42,330 bases of DNA from Rhodospirillales bacterium (GTDB lineage: Bacteria; Pseudomonadota; Alphaproteobacteria; BOG-932; Roseiterribacteraceae). Positions 1 to 7,279 of this stretch are shown here, one piece after another. Made by a program: the position numbers and the translations under genes. A model generated the notes under the pieces. The model ran no database searches and was not told the origin of the DNA. It saw nothing but the letters and a program-made list of their open reading frames with translations. Location: positions 1 to 42,330 of the forward strand of contig JAQGIE010000196.1 of NCBI GenBank assembly GCA_028291365.1, written 5' to 3'. Every line of letters starts with the position of its first letter. Position 1 is the first letter of the stretch.

Positions 1-27
1 CTGGTCAACGGGCTCGATCACGCCTGA
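1..27 (+). CDS. 3' end of an unidentified gene (partial)
   Basis: Frame 1 stays open from the window edge for eight codons (ending GLDHA) to a TGA at 25-27. It would converge on the efflux adaptor gene, whose stop is at 51. Too little is present to name a product, and a chance open frame cannot be excluded. Confidence 0.25.
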   Translation: MVNGLDHA

Positions 28-40
28 TCGACGCAGACGG

Positions 41-63
41 CGTCGCGTCCTTACGACGCGACG
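41..63. terminator. Short GC-rich hairpin over the adaptor stop codon
   Basis: Positions 41-49 and 55-63 form a perfect 9-bp inverted repeat around a 5-nt loop that includes the adaptor stop codon. There is no T-tract, so a transcription-termination role is only inferred from its position between converging reading frames. Confidence 0.3.
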
Positions 64-1286
64 TTCACCTTTACGCCCTCGATCAGATCGACCGGCGGAT
101 TCAGCACCACCGACTCGCCGTTGGCGACGCCGTCGAGCACTTCAAGCTGCTGCCCCAGGTCGCGGCCGAGCAGCACTTTGCGCACCGACACGGCGCCGTC
201 TTTCACGATCGCGACACGCGGGCCCGAGCCGTCGGGATCGAGCATCAGGGCCGAGGCCGGCACCAGCTTGATGCTCGACGACGGCGGCAGGGTGAAATTC
301 ACCTGCACGTAGCTGCCGGCGCGCATCTGCCGTTCGGCATTGGCGAGTTCGAGTTCGACCTGCAACGTGCGCGACGCGGTGGTCAGCGCGTCCGAGCTGC
401 GCACCACCTTGCCGATGAATTTTGCACCCGGACGTTCGGGCAAGGTGATCGCCGCTTCGGTGCCGGGCTTGACCCCGTCGGCCAGCGATTGCGGCACCGA
501 CACCTGGATGCGCAGCAGGTCGTCGCGCGCGACGGTGAAGAGCGGCTTGGGCTGCGCACCGGTGGCCGAGACCAGATCGCCGATTTCGACGCCGCGCTGG
601 ACCACGACGCCGTTGAACGGCGCGCGCACGGTTTCGAAACCCTGCAGCTTCTTCAGCCGCTGAACCGCCGCGGCGCTCGCGGCGAGGTTGGCTTCGGCGA
701 CGCGCACTTCGGCCTGTTTCATCACCAGGTCGGCGCGGCGCTCGTCGGCGGTCTGGCGCGACGCGGTGCCCGATTTGGCAAGGTCGGCGTAGCGGTCGTT
801 GGTGACGCGCGCGAGTTCGGCATTGGCGCGCGCACGGTTCAGCGCCGCGTCCGACTGCTGCCGCGCAGCTTCGGCGCCCGCCAGCTCGTCGTCGAGTTCG
901 GGCGCGTCGATTTCGGCCAGCACGTCGCCGGCCGCGACGCGCATGCCGATATCGGCCTTGCGCGTGCGCACATAGCCGGTGGCGCGCGCCAGGATGGTCG
1001 CGGTTTCGACCGCGCGCGTTTCGCCCGGCAGCTGCATCACGACCGGACCGGTCGGCTCGGCCACCGGCGCCACGCGCACGGTGCGCACCGCACCCCGCGC
1101 GGCGGTCGCGATGCGCGACGCCTCGCTGGCGCGGTCGATGCGCGTGACGATGGCGTAGCCAAGCACCGCCAGCACGACCACGCCGCCGATGGCGAGGCGG
1201 CGCGGCGTGAGGCGCGGCGTCAGCGGCGGTGCCGTAACCGGCGCCGGATCGGGCTCGACGGAACGACGGAGCGGTGTCTGGTTCAT
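51..1286 (-). CDS. RND efflux periplasmic adaptor (HlyD/MFP family)
   Basis: This 411-aa membrane fusion protein would link the inner-membrane RND pump to an outer-membrane channel. One N-terminal membrane anchor lies at about residues 31-50. It is followed by a lipoyl/barrel-sandwich segment (PGETRAVETATILARATGYV), an Ala/Arg-rich alpha-hairpin at about 135-210, the second lipoyl half (RAPFNGVVVQRGVEIGDLVS) and beta-barrel and membrane-proximal domains. Its ATG overlaps the permease stop by 4 bp (ATGA arrangement), so the two are probably translationally coupled with the permease first. No outer-membrane factor gene is present, so a TolC-like partner must be encoded elsewhere. The substrate cannot be told. 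Confidence 0.93.
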   Translation of the reverse strand: MNQTPLRRSVEPDPAPVTAPPLTPRLTPRRLAIGGVVVLAVLGYAIVTRIDRASEASRIATAARGAVRTVRVAPVAEPTGPVVMQLPGETRAVETATILARATGYVRTRKADIGMRVAAGDVLAEIDAPELDDELAGAEAARQQSDAALNRARANAELARVTNDRYADLAKSGTASRQTADERRADLVMKQAEVRVAEANLAASAAAVQRLKKLQGFETVRAPFNGVVVQRGVEIGDLVSATGAQPKPLFTVARDDLLRIQVSVPQSLADGVKPGTEAAITLPERPGAKFIGKVVRSSDALTTASRTLQVELELANAERQMRAGSYVQVNFTLPPSSSIKLVPASALMLDPDGSGPRVAIVKDGAVSVRKVLLGRDLGQQLEVLDGVANGESVVLNPPVDLIEGVKVNVAS

Positions 1287-4200
1287 GCGACGACCTCGGC
1301 GCGGCTGATTCGGCCGCGATGGACGAACGTGTAGATGACGGGAACGATGAACAGCGTGGCGAAGGTCGCGACCATCAGGCCGCCAATGACGGCGCGGCCG
1401 AGCGGCGCGTTCTGCTCACCGCCTTCGCCGAGACCGAGCGCCATCGGAATCATGCCGACGATCATCGCCAGCGCCGTCATCACGATCGGACGCAGGCGCA
1501 CATGCGCCGCATCGAGCGCAGCGTCATAGGGCGACAGGCCATGGCCCTGGCGTTCCTTGGCGAAGGACACGAGGAGGATCGAATTCGCCGAGGCGACGCC
1601 CAGCGCCATGATCGCGCCCATCAGCGACGGCACGCTGAACGTGGTGCCGGTGAGGAACAGGCCCCACACCACGCCGACCAGCGCGCCCGGCAAGGCCATG
1701 ACGATGATCGCGGGATCGAGCCAGGACTGGAAGTTCACCACCATCAGCAGGAACACCAGCAGCGCCGCGAAGACGAGGCCGATGCCGAGCTTGGTGAAAG
1801 CCGCGCCCATGCTTTCGACCTGGCCGCGCAGCACGATCTTGCTGCCCGGCGGCAGTTCGGCCTCGAACGGCGCGATCGCGGTTTTGAGATCGGCCGCGAT
1901 GCTGCCGAGGTCGCGCCCCTGCACGCTGGCGAAGATGTCGTAGACCGGCTGCGCGTCGCGATGATTGAACACGGTCTGCGTCCTGCGGCGCTGCATCTGC
2001 GCCACGTTGCCCAGCAGCTGCGGCTGTTGCGCGCCCGGCGGCGTCACCGCGATCGACGTCAGCGCACTGATATCGCTCTGGCGCACTTCCGGCGTCTGCA
2101 CCGCCAGCGTGTAGGGAATGCCCGCCTTGGGATCGAGATAGAAATTCGGGCTGACGGTCGCGCTCGACGACAGTGCCACCAGCACGTCGTTGGCGACCGT
2201 CTGCTGCGTCAATCCCATCTGGCCGATGCGCGCGCGATCGACGTCGACGAAGATTTCGGGCGAGTCGACGACCTGGTGCATATGCACGTCGACGACGCCG
2301 GGCACGCCCTTGATCGCGCCTTCGATCTTGCGCGCGATCTCGTAATTCTTGACCCGCGCCTGCCCCGCCACCTGCACGTCGATCGGGGCCGGCAGCCCGA
2401 AATTCAGGATCTGGTTCACGATGTCGGCAGGCTGGAAATAGAACAGCGTGTCGGGGAACCGCTCGGCCAGCACGGTGCGCAGCTTGCGCACGTATTTTTC
2501 GGTCGGCCCGTGATTCTCGTTCAGCGAAATCAGGATCTGCCCGTCATACGGCCCGACCGCGGAGCCGTCCTCGTAGGCCAGATTGAACGCCTCGGCGGCG
2601 ACGCCGATATTGTCGAGCAGGATCTTGCGCTCGTCGGCGGGAATGACTTCGCGGATCGTGTCCTCGATCGACTGAAAGCGTTTTTCGGTCGCTTCGAGCT
2701 TGAGGCCGGTCGGTGCGCGCACATGCAGCCGGATCTGGCCGGCATCCACGGACGGGAAGAAATCCTGCCCCACGAACAGCATCGCCACGCCCGACACGGC
2801 GAGCACGCCGATCGCGGTCAAGCCGACCCGGCGCGGATGCGCCAGCACGCTCTTGAGCAGCGCGACATAGGTGGCGCGGACGGATTCGAAGCGCCGCTCG
2901 AAGCCGGCATGGAAGCGCGCGAAGCGTCCGTCCCCGGGCGCTTCGCCATGGCGCTCGCCGGGCAGCAGATACATCGCCAGCACCGGCACCAGCGTGCGCG
3001 ACAGCACGTAAGAGGCCAGCATCGCGAAGACCACGGCCAGCGCCATCGGGGTGAACAGGAAGCGCGCCGGCCCGTCGAGGAACACGACCGAGACGAAGAC
3101 GATGCAGATCGCCAACGTCGCGACCAGGGTCGGCATGGCGACACTGCCGGCGCCTTCGAGAATGGCGTCGTACAGGGTCGAGTGCGACTCGCTGCGGACG
3201 CGATGGATGTTCTCGATCGTCACCGTCGCGTCATCGACCAGAATGCCGATGGCGAGCGCGAGACCGCCCAAGGTCATCACGTTGAGGCTGTGGCCCATTG
3301 CGGCCAGCAGCGCGATCGAGGCCAGGATCGACAGCGGAATCGACACCGCCACGATCAGGGTCGAACGCCAGCTGCCCAGAAACAGCAGGATCATCGCCGC
3401 CGTGAGGCAGGCCGCGATCAGGCCTTCGCGCACCACGCCCTGGATGGCCGCGCGCACGAAGATCGACTGGTCGAACAATTCGGTGATCTGCATACCGGGC
3501 GGCGCGATGGCGCGCGCGGCCGGCAGGACCTCGCCCTTGATGCGGTCGATAATGTCGAGCGTCGAGGCGCTGCCGTTCTTGATCACGGTCAGCAGCGCCG
3601 AACGCTGCCCGTCGGCGCGCACGACGTTCTGCTGCTGGCGGAACCCGTCGCGCACCGAGGCGACGTCGCGCACGAACAGGATCTGACCGTCGGCCGCGCG
3701 CACCGGTGCATCGCCGATCGAGGCGACATTGTCGAATCCGGCATTCATGCGCACGGCGTACTCGGTGTCGCCGATTTTTGTCGAACCCGAGGGCAAGGTC
3801 AGGTTCTGCGCCGTGATCGCGTTCGACACGTCGGCCGCCGTGACGCCTTTGGCGAGCAGTTGCGCCGGATCGAGATCGACCATGATCTGGCGCGGCTTGC
3901 CGCCATAGGGCACCGGCAAGGTCGCGCCCTGCACCTGGCTCAGCAGCTGGCGGATGCGGTAGAGGCCGAAATCATAGAGCTGCGCTTCGCCGAGTCCGCC
4001 GCCGCCCAGCGACACTTGCAGGATCGGCACCGACGACGCGTTGAAGCGCACCACCGTCGGCGGCGTCATGCCGACCGGCATGCGCCGCAGGATGACATTG
4101 GAAATGCCGATCGCCTGGGCCAGCGCGGTCTGGATGTCGACCGAGTCGTGGAAGCCGACTTTCATGATCGCCACGCCGGGCATGGTCTGGCTTTCGATCG

Positions 4201-4441
4201 ACTTCACGTCGTCGACGCCCGAGGCGAGCGAGAATTCGCTGTAGGTCGTGACCCGCTTTTCCATCTCGTCGGCCGACAGGCCGGGATACGACCAGATGAC
4301 CGACACGACCGGGATGTCGATGCGCGGGAAGATGTCGGTGGGCATGGTGCGCACCGACACCGCGCCCATCACCAGAATGACGAGCGCGAGGACAAGAAAT
4401 GTATGCGGCCGGGCCAAAGCCAGGCGGACGATCCACATCAT
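1283..4441 (-). CDS. RND multidrug efflux permease (AcrB/ACR_tran family)
   Basis: A 1052-aa proton-driven RND pump of normal family length. An N-terminal transmembrane helix (about residues 10-30) is followed by the first periplasmic loop, the TM2-6 bundle, a second long periplasmic loop and a C-terminal bundle. The TM4 proton-relay signature GILVDDATVTIENIHR carries the paired aspartates. The sequence resembles the hydrophobic/amphiphilic drug group more than the CzcA metal group, although substrate assignment is inference. It is the first gene of a two-gene operon with the adaptor and is transcribed divergently from the TetR gene 53 bp away, which suggests local repression. Two consecutive ATG codons occur at the start. 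Confidence 0.94.
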   Translation of the reverse strand: MMWIVRLALARPHTFLVLALVILVMGAVSVRTMPTDIFPRIDIPVVSVIWSYPGLSADEMEKRVTTYSEFSLASGVDDVKSIESQTMPGVAIMKVGFHDSVDIQTALAQAIGISNVILRRMPVGMTPPTVVRFNASSVPILQVSLGGGGLGEAQLYDFGLYRIRQLLSQVQGATLPVPYGGKPRQIMVDLDPAQLLAKGVTAADVSNAITAQNLTLPSGSTKIGDTEYAVRMNAGFDNVASIGDAPVRAADGQILFVRDVASVRDGFRQQQNVVRADGQRSALLTVIKNGSASTLDIIDRIKGEVLPAARAIAPPGMQITELFDQSIFVRAAIQGVVREGLIAACLTAAMILLFLGSWRSTLIVAVSIPLSILASIALLAAMGHSLNVMTLGGLALAIGILVDDATVTIENIHRVRSESHSTLYDAILEGAGSVAMPTLVATLAICIVFVSVVFLDGPARFLFTPMALAVVFAMLASYVLSRTLVPVLAMYLLPGERHGEAPGDGRFARFHAGFERRFESVRATYVALLKSVLAHPRRVGLTAIGVLAVSGVAMLFVGQDFFPSVDAGQIRLHVRAPTGLKLEATEKRFQSIEDTIREVIPADERKILLDNIGVAAEAFNLAYEDGSAVGPYDGQILISLNENHGPTEKYVRKLRTVLAERFPDTLFYFQPADIVNQILNFGLPAPIDVQVAGQARVKNYEIARKIEGAIKGVPGVVDVHMHQVVDSPEIFVDVDRARIGQMGLTQQTVANDVLVALSSSATVSPNFYLDPKAGIPYTLAVQTPEVRQSDISALTSIAVTPPGAQQPQLLGNVAQMQRRRTQTVFNHRDAQPVYDIFASVQGRDLGSIAADLKTAIAPFEAELPPGSKIVLRGQVESMGAAFTKLGIGLVFAALLVFLLMVVNFQSWLDPAIIVMALPGALVGVVWGLFLTGTTFSVPSLMGAIMALGVASANSILLVSFAKERQGHGLSPYDAALDAAHVRLRPIVMTALAMIVGMIPMALGLGEGGEQNAPLGRAVIGGLMVATFATLFIVPVIYTFVHRGRISRAEVVA

Positions 4442-4472
4442 CGACTCCGGTGCGGGCAGTGCTTAAATACTG

Positions 4473-4483
4473 AACGGACCGTT
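4473..4483. promoter_or_regulatory. Candidate TetR operator between pump and regulator
   Basis: A perfect 11-bp palindrome (AACGG-A-CCGTT) sits in the middle of the 53-bp divergent spacer. The left arm extends to TACTGAACGG, but the right arm matches it only partly. An AT-rich stretch (TTAAATAC, from 4463) that could be a -10 element lies directly beside it. Position and symmetry fit an operator for the adjacent TetR repressor; binding is inferred. Confidence 0.45.
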
Positions 4484-4494
4484 TCGGAATCGCA

Positions 4495-5151
4495 ATGACG
4501 CACCGCACCAGTCGCCCACCAAGGGCGCGCAGCAGCCATCCCCGTGGCGCAATTCCTGCCTCGGCTCCAGTTCCAGCTTCGGCCCGGGGACCGGGCCGGC
4601 CGCGCGACGCCGGTTGCCGCGCCAAGGTGCTGGGCGCAGCGCAGCGACTGCTGCTGGAAGAGACATTGTGCCAGTTCTCGGTCGAGCGCGTGGCGCGCGA
4701 AGCGGGAGTCAGCAAGGCCACGATCTATCGCTGGTGGCCCAATAAATCGGCGATCGCGATCGAGGCGTTTCGCGAACGGTTGCAGGCCGAGACCAAGACC
4801 CCGCCCGCCATCACCGCGACCGAGGCGCTACGCCGGCAGCTCGAAGGCCTCGCCCGCATCCTGCGCGGCGAGCTGGGCCAGGTGGTGCGCCAACTGGTCA
4901 GCGCCAGCCAGCAGGATCCCAAACTGGCCAAGCTGTTTCATGACGAGGTGGTGATTCCGCGTCGGAAGGTCCTGAAGGAAATGCTCGCGCGCGGCGTGCG
5001 CAGCGGCGAGTTTCGTACCGACCTCTCGCTCGATTCGATGATCGATATGACGTTCGGGACGCTCTATATGCGCCTGCTGTTTCAGCACCTGCCGATCGGC
5101 GGCGACTTGATCGACGACGCGATCCGGCTGCTGCAAGCGCGCCGCGCTTGA
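4495..5151 (+). CDS. TetR/AcrR family transcriptional regulator
   Basis: A 218-aa repressor, probably of the divergent RND pump. A Pro/Ser/Arg-rich N-terminal tail of about 35 residues, longer than usual, precedes the TetR helix-turn-helix (about residues 40-90), with recognition region VAREAGVSKATIYRWWPNKS. The C-terminal part fits the TetR_C ligand-binding and dimerisation domain. The ATG at 4495 lies 53 bp from the permease start, and an internal start near residue 30 cannot be ruled out. The 3' end matches a short segment at 5884-5952, so this gene appears to have been part of a local tandem duplication. Confidence 0.92.
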   Translation: MTHRTSRPPRARSSHPRGAIPASAPVPASARGPGRPRDAGCRAKVLGAAQRLLLEETLCQFSVERVAREAGVSKATIYRWWPNKSAIAIEAFRERLQAETKTPPAITATEALRRQLEGLARILRGELGQVVRQLVSASQQDPKLAKLFHDEVVIPRRKVLKEMLARGVRSGEFRTDLSLDSMIDMTFGTLYMRLLFQHLPIGGDLIDDAIRLLQARRA

Positions 5152-5177
5152 ACACCGCTGCCCTGCATGTGCTGATC

Positions 5178-5237
5178 GTGCCCATGCGCGCGTCTCTTTT
5201 CGAAGGCAAATACCGCGTCACGATCGGGCCGCGCTGA
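5178..5237 (+). pseudogene. Internally deleted copy of the secreted-protein gene at 5979-6464
   Basis: A 19-codon frame (GTG start, ending FEGKYRVTIGPR) joins what look like the first and last codons of the 5979-6464 gene, which begins MPMRALA and ends NERKYRIAIGPR. The stop-to-start spacing from the upstream TetR stop is 26 nt, the same as the distance from the TetR-like remnant at 5884-5952 to the intact gene. About 140 codons are missing and the frame is preserved. I read this as a decayed duplicate that lost its body, not as a functional peptide. Confidence 0.6.
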
Positions 5238-5283
5238 CGCACGGCCCCGATCGTGATGCGCGCTACTTCTAGTTAGCCGTTCG

Positions 5284-5721
5284 TTAGCGATGCCCGCCGC
5301 CACCGCCGTGGCCGCCCATGCCGCCACCGCCGTGGCCGCCCATGCCGCCACCGAAGTGGCCCATGCCGACATGGCTGATGCCCCCGCCATGGCCAAAGCC
5401 GCCATGACCCACGAAGCCGTGCGGGTCTCCGCGATGGTCGAAGCCATGGCCGAAGCCACCGTCGCCGAGCGCAAGACCAAAACCGCCGAAGCCGTAATAG
5501 CCATCGTACGCAGGCCCGTAGAAGAGGGGATCGTCATAACCGAACCCACCCGCGTAGTACCCGCCCGGCTCGACATAGCCGGGCTGATATGCGGCGGGAA
5601 CACTATCAGCTGAGTTATAATAGCTGGGACCAATGTCGGCGGCCTGGACCGGCGCGGTCGCACAACCGGCCAATCCGAGGCTGCCGACCAGGGCCAGCGC
5701 AAGAGAATTACGAATCAACAT
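5284..5721 (-). CDS. Gly/His/Tyr-rich small lipoprotein, function unknown
   Basis: The start is set at the ATG at 5721: it has a strong Shine-Dalgarno (GGAGG, 5-nt spacer), whereas the upstream ATG at 5733 lies inside that ribosome site. The 145-aa product has a lipoprotein signal (SLGLAGC, lipobox cysteine at about residue 20), a Tyr/Pro-rich middle and a Gly/His-rich tail with tandem GGMGGHGGG units ending in HR. Low complexity prevents a family call. A surface or periplasmic location is expected, and metal binding through the histidines is only speculation. It belongs to one set with the genes at 6546 and 7006. Confidence 0.7.
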   Translation of the reverse strand: MLIRNSLALALVGSLGLAGCATAPVQAADIGPSYYNSADSVPAAYQPGYVEPGGYYAGGFGYDDPLFYGPAYDGYYGFGGFGLALGDGGFGHGFDHRGDPHGFVGHGGFGHGGGISHVGMGHFGGGMGGHGGGGMGGHGGGGGHR

Positions 5722-5883
5722 AATGACCTCCATCGGAGGCCGACGCAGTCGCCGGCCTCACCAGCAAAGGTAGATCTCGTGTGACGGCGCGTATGGCGCA
5801 CAACGGCGCGCGACGGGACGTCACTTGCCGAGACGCGCTAGCTGGTTTGTGCTCGCCAGTGATCAAACGAGCCGCCCGTGCCG

Positions 5884-5952
5884 GAGCTCGTGCGCGGCGA
5901 ATTTCGCGCCGAGATCGAGGATGCGTCGCGTCTTCAGGCAGGGCGCGCTTGA
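5884..5952 (+). pseudogene. Remnant of a second TetR gene 3' end
   Basis: The short open segment ELVRGEFRAEIEDASRLQ, followed by AGRA and a stop, resembles pieces of the TetR C-terminus (VRSGEFRTDL and DDAIRLLQARRA). Its TGA lies exactly 26 nt before the next gene, as at the true tetR. The similarity is short and partly gapped, so this is a moderate-confidence inference that supports a local tandem duplication. There is no start codon or helix-turn-helix. Confidence 0.45.
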
Positions 5953-5978
5953 AGATCCCCGTGTTACATGCGCTGATC

Positions 5979-6464
5979 ATGCCCATGCGTGCGCTCGCCC
6001 TCGTCACCGCCCTGCTCGTTTCCGTCGCGTCGGCCGCGTCCGCAGGGGTCGGCCCGTGGAAAGTCGAAGTCGCGATTGCGCGTCCCGACGGTCAGACGCT
6101 GCGCGGTGAGGTGGTGCTGGGCTGGGCTGTGCCGGGCACGGTGGGCCGGGTGATCGACGTCAACCGCGATCCGTTCCAGAACGCGAAGAGTTTCAGCGGC
6201 AGCCTGCCGGTCGGCGACGAGGTCACTGTAACGTTGCTGCCGATCCGCGGCACGCGCGATCAGATGGTCGCGCGCATCGAAGTCTGGTCGAATGACCAAG
6301 AAGACGTTCCGCTACCGCACGCGGTTCCCGACCTTGCCACCGCGCGCACGCTGACGCGGCGTCCGTCGACCGTCAGCGACACGCCGATTTCATCCGATGG
6401 CAGCGTGCTCGAATTCCTCGGACCGAACGAGCGCAAATACCGGATCGCGATCGGCCCGCGCTAG
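5979..6464 (+). CDS. Secreted hypothetical protein
   Basis: The likely start is the ATG at 5979 (or 5985), because the protein then begins with a clear Sec signal peptide (MRALALVTALLVSVASAASA). The mature part of about 140 aa is a beta-rich sequence (VEVAIARPDGQTLRGEVVLG) of no family I recognise. The open frame extends upstream to 5781, but that part is Arg-rich and overlaps the TetR-like remnant, so I exclude it. A deleted paralogue lies at 5178-5237. The gene converges on the lipoprotein gene at 6546, with a palindromic repeat between them. Confidence 0.65.
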   Translation: MPMRALALVTALLVSVASAASAGVGPWKVEVAIARPDGQTLRGEVVLGWAVPGTVGRVIDVNRDPFQNAKSFSGSLPVGDEVTVTLLPIRGTRDQMVARIEVWSNDQEDVPLPHAVPDLATARTLTRRPSTVSDTPISSDGSVLEFLGPNERKYRIAIGPR

Positions 6465-6536
6465 CGTTTTTCCGCGACGCGCCAATCAAAAAAGCTGGAG
6501 AGCATGGACCGGTTCAAATCAACCGGCCCATGCTCT
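6465..6536 (-). repeat. Composite palindromic intergenic repeat, copy C (short)
   Basis: A 16-bp inverted repeat (6499-6514 against 6521-6536, one mismatch) is flanked by a tail at 6465-6498 which, on the minus strand, reads like the tails of the copies at 22534 and 29877 (a run of T then GATTGGCGCG, then a GC-rich AAAACGC-like end). It lies between the convergent ends of two genes and could act as a two-way terminator. It is the most degenerate and shortest of the three copies. Confidence 0.6.
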
Positions 6537-6545
6537 ACGCCGCGA

Positions 6546-6917
6546 TCAGCGATGGTGAAAGCCGCCGCCGTGGAATCCGCCGGAATGGAAGCCACCGGAA
6601 CGGAATCCGCCGGAATGGAATCCGCGACCGCGGAAGCCGTGGAATCCACCCCAGCCGCGACGTCCCCAGCCGCTGGCGAAGCCCAACGAGATCGACGGCC
6701 CGCCATAATAAAAGTCGCTGTAAACGGGCGCGTAATAATAGGGCGCTGCGTAGCCGCCATAGCCATAGCCATAGCCGCCGTAGCCATACCCGTTCGCGTA
6801 ATACGGACTGTAGGCTGACGAAGCGTAATACGGCGTGCCGTACGGATCCGCGTAGACGCACCCCGACAACGCGAGCACCGCGCCAAGCGCGAGCGGCAGC
6901 GAAGAACGTCGAAACAT
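6546..6917 (-). CDS. Tyr/Gly-rich small lipoprotein with tandem FHSGG repeats
   Basis: The ATG at 6917 is preceded by GGAGG with a 5-nt spacer, the same arrangement as at 5721. The 123-aa product has a lipoprotein signal (ALGAVLALSGC), a Tyr-rich centre and a C-terminal run of five-residue units such as FHSGG, FRSGG and FHGGG ending HHR. It is similar in plan to the gene at 5284, and both follow the same or a deleted secreted-protein gene, which indicates duplication. Function unknown; likely anchored in the outer membrane or periplasm. Confidence 0.7.
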   Translation of the reverse strand: MFRRSSLPLALGAVLALSGCVYADPYGTPYYASSAYSPYYANGYGYGGYGYGYGGYAAPYYYAPVYSDFYYGGPSISLGFASGWGRRGWGGFHGFRGRGFHSGGFRSGGFHSGGFHGGGFHHR

Positions 6918-7005
6918 GACCACCTCCATCAAGGGCAACGACCCTCGAACTAGGTCGCGCGCCGCGCCCGCACATCAGCTACAGGCGGGCGTTACCAAAA
7001 AAGCC

Positions 7006-7200
7006 CTACCAGCGGCGGTAACGATGCCCGTCATCGCGGTAATAGCCGCCACTCGAGTAATTCAGCGATACGGCCGGCGCCGCGTAATAGCCCGGCGCTC
7101 CGTAATAGCCGCCATACGCCGGCCCGGCGGGATAGGCGACGCAGCCGCCAAGGCCGAGGGCCGTCGCGGCCAGAACAGCGAGCGAAAAGAAACAACGCAT
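7006..7200 (-). CDS. Short Tyr/Gly-rich lipoprotein, third member of the set
   Basis: The ATG at 7200 has a good ribosome site (AGGAGG, 6-nt spacer); a TTG two codons earlier would have no spacer. The 64-aa product is a signal peptide with lipobox (ATALGLGGC) plus a short Tyr/Gly/Ala-rich mature part ending YRRW. The segment AVSLNYSSGG resembles SISLGFASGW of the neighbour at 6546, which suggests common origin with loss of the Gly-rich tail. Function unknown. Confidence 0.65.
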   Translation of the reverse strand: MRCFFSLAVLAATALGLGGCVAYPAGPAYGGYYGAPGYYAAPAVSLNYSSGGYYRDDGHRYRRW

Positions 7201-7279
7201 GACCAACCTCCTGTGAGGAGAAAGATGGGATGCGAAATTGTCGTTCCCGTGTCGGCGCCACGTTCGTTTGAGGACGATT

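Noticed and set aside
1274-4498. 1074-aa open frame on the plus strand opposite the RND permease
   Set aside because: Arg/His/Asp-rich composition typical of the antisense frame of a high-GC gene; the minus-strand product is a clear RND pump.
6546-6660. CRISPR-like short repeats
   Set aside because: The repeats are codon-level FHSGG/FRSGG units inside a coding frame, about 15-18 bp apart without spacers.
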